A stretch of 64,000 nucleotides of DNA, taken from NCBI RefSeq assembly GCF_022549215.1, contig NZ_JAKZFC010000001.1:1116001-1180000 (forward strand), written 5' to 3'. The notes beneath the pieces were generated by a model. That model was not told the origin of the DNA. It did not search any database and saw only the letters and a program-made list of their open reading frames with translations. The position numbers and the translations under genes were made by a program. Every line of letters starts with the position of its first letter. Within the stretch, counting starts at the first letter, position 1. Shown one piece after another: positions 61,367 through 64,000 of this stretch. Source of the DNA: Solibacillus palustris (lineage in GTDB: Bacteria; Bacillota; Bacilli; Bacillales_A; Planococcaceae).

Positions 61367-63190
61367 ATGAAAAAATTTAAAAATGGTGGTCTGACTATTT
61401 TATTTTTACTCGTAGCGCAATTCATTTTACTTACTTTTCATAGTCAGTTTCATTTTCAAGATGTCTGGGAAAATACGGTCTATTATTGGCAGCGTTATCT
61501 GTTTGGGGTTTTGGTGTTATTTGTGTTTTATCTATGTGGTCTTGTTGTATTTAATCGTCAAAAGTATGCTTGGTTTTCGTTTTTTAGCATGGTCATGTTA
61601 TTCGCATTCGCAGATTATTTGAAGATAAGCTATCGAAGCGAACCACTATTACCAAGTGATTTTACTCAAATTTTTGAGATAACTTCTATTATTAAAATGC
61701 TGAACGAAATTCATGTGATGATTTTATTCGTTATTTTTGGATTACTAGTAGGAGCTTTTCTACTCGTTACAAAAATCAAATCAAATGTGATTTTTACGAC
61801 GAAACAGAGAATAGGAAGTGCATTCATTTTAATGTTAATTATTATGAGTATGTATTATAGTAATCACCCATTTAGTCCATTTCGAGTAATGGCATCAGCT
61901 TTCGGTATTACTGATGTTTATTGGGATTTGACGGAAGATTACAGTTCAAATGGTCCAATTGTAGGTTTTATAAAAAATCTAGATATTCAAGTGATGGGGG
62001 AGCAGCCTGAAAACTATTCCTATGAAGCTGTGAGAAAAATTGTTAACGAATATAAAGAAAAGGCTAAAGCAGGGAATGACGGAAAGGATAGTTTAAAAAA
62101 TCACATTGTTATTTTTATTTTAAGTGAAAGTTTTGTTGACCCTTTGAGAATTCCTTCACTGCAACTTTCTGATGATCCGATTCCGTACATTAGGTCGTTA
62201 AAGTATGAAACAACTTCAGGGGTAATGTTGGGTTCCGGTTACGGTGGTGGGACAGCCAATGTTGAATATGAAGTTTTAACAGGGTTTAGCACAACTTATT
62301 TCGATTCATCACTAACGATTCCTTACACATTGCTTGTACCTAACTTAAAAGAAGCGCCGAATCTAACCAATGTATTTTCTCAAAAAACGGCCGTGCACAC
62401 TTATAATGCAGGCCTATATAGGAGGAAAGAGGTTTTTGAAAAGTTTGGATTTGATCGCTTTTATTATGATGGAGGCGATCTAGATCTATCCTATAAGGAA
62501 ATGGTCGATAATAGTGAGTATATAAGCGACAAATCAGCTTATCAAGAAGTGTTAGATATTGTAAAAGATCAAGAAGATAATAATTTATTTATGTTGTTAA
62601 CAACGATGCAAAATCATCTTCCTTATAAAGAGGGGCAGTATTCTAATCAATTTCAAGTATTGAATGAGTTAGATGAACAAAAGAAATCTGCAATCGAAAC
62701 ATATGTTCAAGGTATTCATTATACAGATGTGGAGACTGAGAATTTTATAGAGGAAATTAATCAAATCGATAAGCCTATAACAGTGTTCTTTTTCGGGGAT
62801 CATTTGCCATCAGATATATTTGAAAGTTTTGATGAGAGTAAACACGAGAATTTAGCCTTTTATCAAACGGATTATTTTGTTTATAGCAATTTTGAAACGC
62901 CTGCCTTAGATTATTCCATTGTTAGCCCGAATGTCATGAGTTCGATTGTTTTGGAGCAGTTGAATGTAACGTTAACACCCTATTATGTCATGCTGGATGA
63001 AGTCAAAAAAACAGTACCAGTTATTCGTTGGGGAGAGTATTTAGTACAATCAGACGGGGAATTTGTTACGGAAGATGAATTGTCAGAAGATGCACAGAAG
63101 CTGGTAAATATGTATCGAATGATTCAATATGACATTAATGAAGGCGAACAATATTCAATTGAGCTGGGGATGTTTGAATTTGAGCAATAA
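61367..63190 (+). CDS. LTA-synthase-family sulfatase-fold membrane protein
   Basis: This 607-residue protein has five N-terminal membrane helices and an extracellular alkaline-phosphatase/sulfatase-fold domain. The nucleophile is Thr296 in GSGYGGGTANVEYE; other metal segments are ILSESFVDP, HTYNAGLYRR and FFGDHLPSD. It resembles the second branch of LtaS-like proteins, so it may polymerise or transfer phosphoglycerol to a lipid or glycan. It is divergent from the glycan operon, which suggests a role in decorating that polymer. RBS AAGAAGG. Confidence 0.85.
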   Translation: MKKFKNGGLTILFLLVAQFILLTFHSQFHFQDVWENTVYYWQRYLFGVLVLFVFYLCGLVVFNRQKYAWFSFFSMVMLFAFADYLKISYRSEPLLPSDFTQIFEITSIIKMLNEIHVMILFVIFGLLVGAFLLVTKIKSNVIFTTKQRIGSAFILMLIIMSMYYSNHPFSPFRVMASAFGITDVYWDLTEDYSSNGPIVGFIKNLDIQVMGEQPENYSYEAVRKIVNEYKEKAKAGNDGKDSLKNHIVIFILSESFVDPLRIPSLQLSDDPIPYIRSLKYETTSGVMLGSGYGGGTANVEYEVLTGFSTTYFDSSLTIPYTLLVPNLKEAPNLTNVFSQKTAVHTYNAGLYRRKEVFEKFGFDRFYYDGGDLDLSYKEMVDNSEYISDKSAYQEVLDIVKDQEDNNLFMLLTTMQNHLPYKEGQYSNQFQVLNELDEQKKSAIETYVQGIHYTDVETENFIEEINQIDKPITVFFFGDHLPSDIFESFDESKHENLAFYQTDYFVYSNFETPALDYSIVSPNVMSSIVLEQLNVTLTPYYVMLDEVKKTVPVIRWGEYLVQSDGEFVTEDELSEDAQKLVNMYRMIQYDINEGEQYSIELGMFEFEQ

Positions 63191-63283
63191 GCCGAGGGAT
63201 AAATCAAATAGAAGGGAATATTTTAGGTAATGAAGAATAATAAGAAAATTAGAAAATGAGTTGTATGGGTAGGGGGAATTTGG

Positions 63284-64000
63284 TTGAAATTTACGGATCG
63301 AAGTAAACGTATCTTAACAAAAGCTGAGGATATTGCGCGAGTAACAACAGGGCTTTTGTATCCAGTGCATATTTTACTTGCGATGTCAGAAGAGCAAACA
63401 GGAGTTTGTGCGGAATTAAATAGGAGTTATCCGCAGTTGAAGGATGTATTACATGAGAAAATCAATGAGCTATATCGAGTAGATTCTGTTGAAGGAACAA
63501 ATATTGAACCGTTTATGATGAAAGTATCAGAGGCAACAAGGCAAGTGCTTGAAATCGCCGAGCAGCGTATGCATCGTTATGGTCAGCTTGTCATCAACGA
63601 AGGGCATTTGGCAGATGGAATTTTTAGAAGTGATGATCCAAAAACGCTAGAAATTTTAAAAGGGCTCGATGTCCCGGGGATGCACGATATTGTTTGTAAA
63701 GCACGTGATATGATTGTGCATTTACGAAACTATATATTTCCGAGTAATCTTAATAAGCAAACGACATTTCGCCGAGCACATCCAACAGATCAAATAGCGA
63801 TTGTTGACTTTGTCGAGACGCAGTTTGGTGTTGGATGGGTAGAATCAATTGAAAACGGTTTTGCACAGGAGCAAATTCCAATTTTTCTTGCACTAGAAGA
63901 TGAGCATATTATCGGCTTCGCTTGCTATGATGTGTCCCGTAACAGGAAAGGAATATTTGGGCCAATGGGAACGTTAAAGACAAACCGTTCTCGCAAGGTA
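63284..64000 (+). CDS. Clp N-domain fused to GNAT acetyltransferase (3' end outside window)
   Basis: TTG 63284 lies behind AGGGGG and the frame stays open to the last base (239 codons). Residues 1 to about 145 are a Clp_N double repeat (KFTDRSKRILTKAEDIARV, then EATRQVLEIAEQRMHRYG), the substrate-adaptor domain of ClpC. From about 165 a GNAT fold begins (FRRAHPTDQIAIVDFVETQFG ... FLALEDEHIIGFACYDV). There is no AAA domain. The joined role is unknown; acetylation of Clp-type substrates is only a guess. Confidence 0.75.
   Translation, partial: MKFTDRSKRILTKAEDIARVTTGLLYPVHILLAMSEEQTGVCAELNRSYPQLKDVLHEKINELYRVDSVEGTNIEPFMMKVSEATRQVLEIAEQRMHRYGQLVINEGHLADGIFRSDDPKTLEILKGLDVPGMHDIVCKARDMIVHLRNYIFPSNLNKQTTFRRAHPTDQIAIVDFVETQFGVGWVESIENGFAQEQIPIFLALEDEHIIGFACYDVSRNRKGIFGPMGTLKTNRSRKV

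Noticed and set aside
1-64000. tRNA, rRNA, T-box leaders and phage attachment sites
   Set aside because: None could be recognised by eye; a covariance-model search would be needed to exclude small RNAs completely.

Overview
This looks like a chromosomal window from a low-GC Gram-positive of the Bacillales, most like a Solibacillus/Lysinibacillus-type Planococcaceae. That placement is inference from gene content (DynA-type double dynamin, Amj, sigM-type ECF operon, LtaS-type synthases, GdhA, ykaA-pit pair), from AT-rich DNA with many TTG/GTG starts, and from strong GGAGG ribosome sites. No rRNA, tRNA, CRISPR array or intact insertion sequence was seen. Nearly every gene or operon ends in a clear intrinsic terminator.

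Layout. 1-10 kb: end of a membrane protein, CheX, a small Fur-box transcription unit with a 26-codon ORF, dynA with a rhodanese gene, an MBL-fold hydrolase, the DUF47-Pit phosphate pair and a membrane-anchored HtrA-like protease. 10-24 kb: mostly metabolism (malic enzyme, PepF, patatin, NhaC, an unusual stand-alone purC, UspA, GdhA, YaiI family, D-serine dehydratase, a squalene/phytoene synthase relative) and the lipid II flippase Amj behind an ECF-sigma-type promoter. 24-33 kb: a drug-resistance-like patch with an in-frame MFS-TetR fusion under a large palindromic operator, an MFS pump behind a leader peptide and competing hairpins, DinB and hydrolase genes, and an ABC-F ATPase preceded by a small ORF and an intrinsic terminator. 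32-41 kb: LtaS, a TetR regulator with a zinc-type dehydrogenase, an S66 peptidase, and an ArsR-type regulator with a three-gene ABC exporter. 41-46 kb: an MCP, a LysE exporter, and a quorum-sensing cassette made of an NprR-like HTH-TPR regulator coupled by TAATG to a secreted 54-residue pro-peptide. 46-54 kb: small accessory genes, a SgrR-type regulator divergent from an MFS pump, a GC-rich multi-hairpin intergenic element, the arsRBC operon with an extra coupled small gene, and a perfectly phased 21-bp repeat array. 54-64 kb: a stop-interrupted gene, a sigM-yhdL-yhdK type operon, a four-gene glycan cluster (GT2, WbqC, PIG-L deacetylase, DegT aminotransferase), a second LTA-synthase-family protein, and a Clp_N-GNAT fusion whose degenerate 5' copy lies on the other side of the glycan island.

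Connections. Envelope stress is the recurring theme: a SigM-type sigma factor with its two membrane regulators, Amj with a near-consensus ECF promoter, LtaS with a weaker ECF-like promoter, and the double dynamin. A second theme is small regulatory peptides and leaders: the Fur-box micropeptide, the MFS leader peptide, the ABC-F upstream ORF, the LysE mini-ORF and the NprX-like pro-peptide. The best candidates for undescribed systems are the MFS-TetR fusion with its operator, the HTH-TPR/pro-peptide cassette, the iron-box micropeptide unit, the structured element near 51.2-51.4 kb and the 21-bp array.
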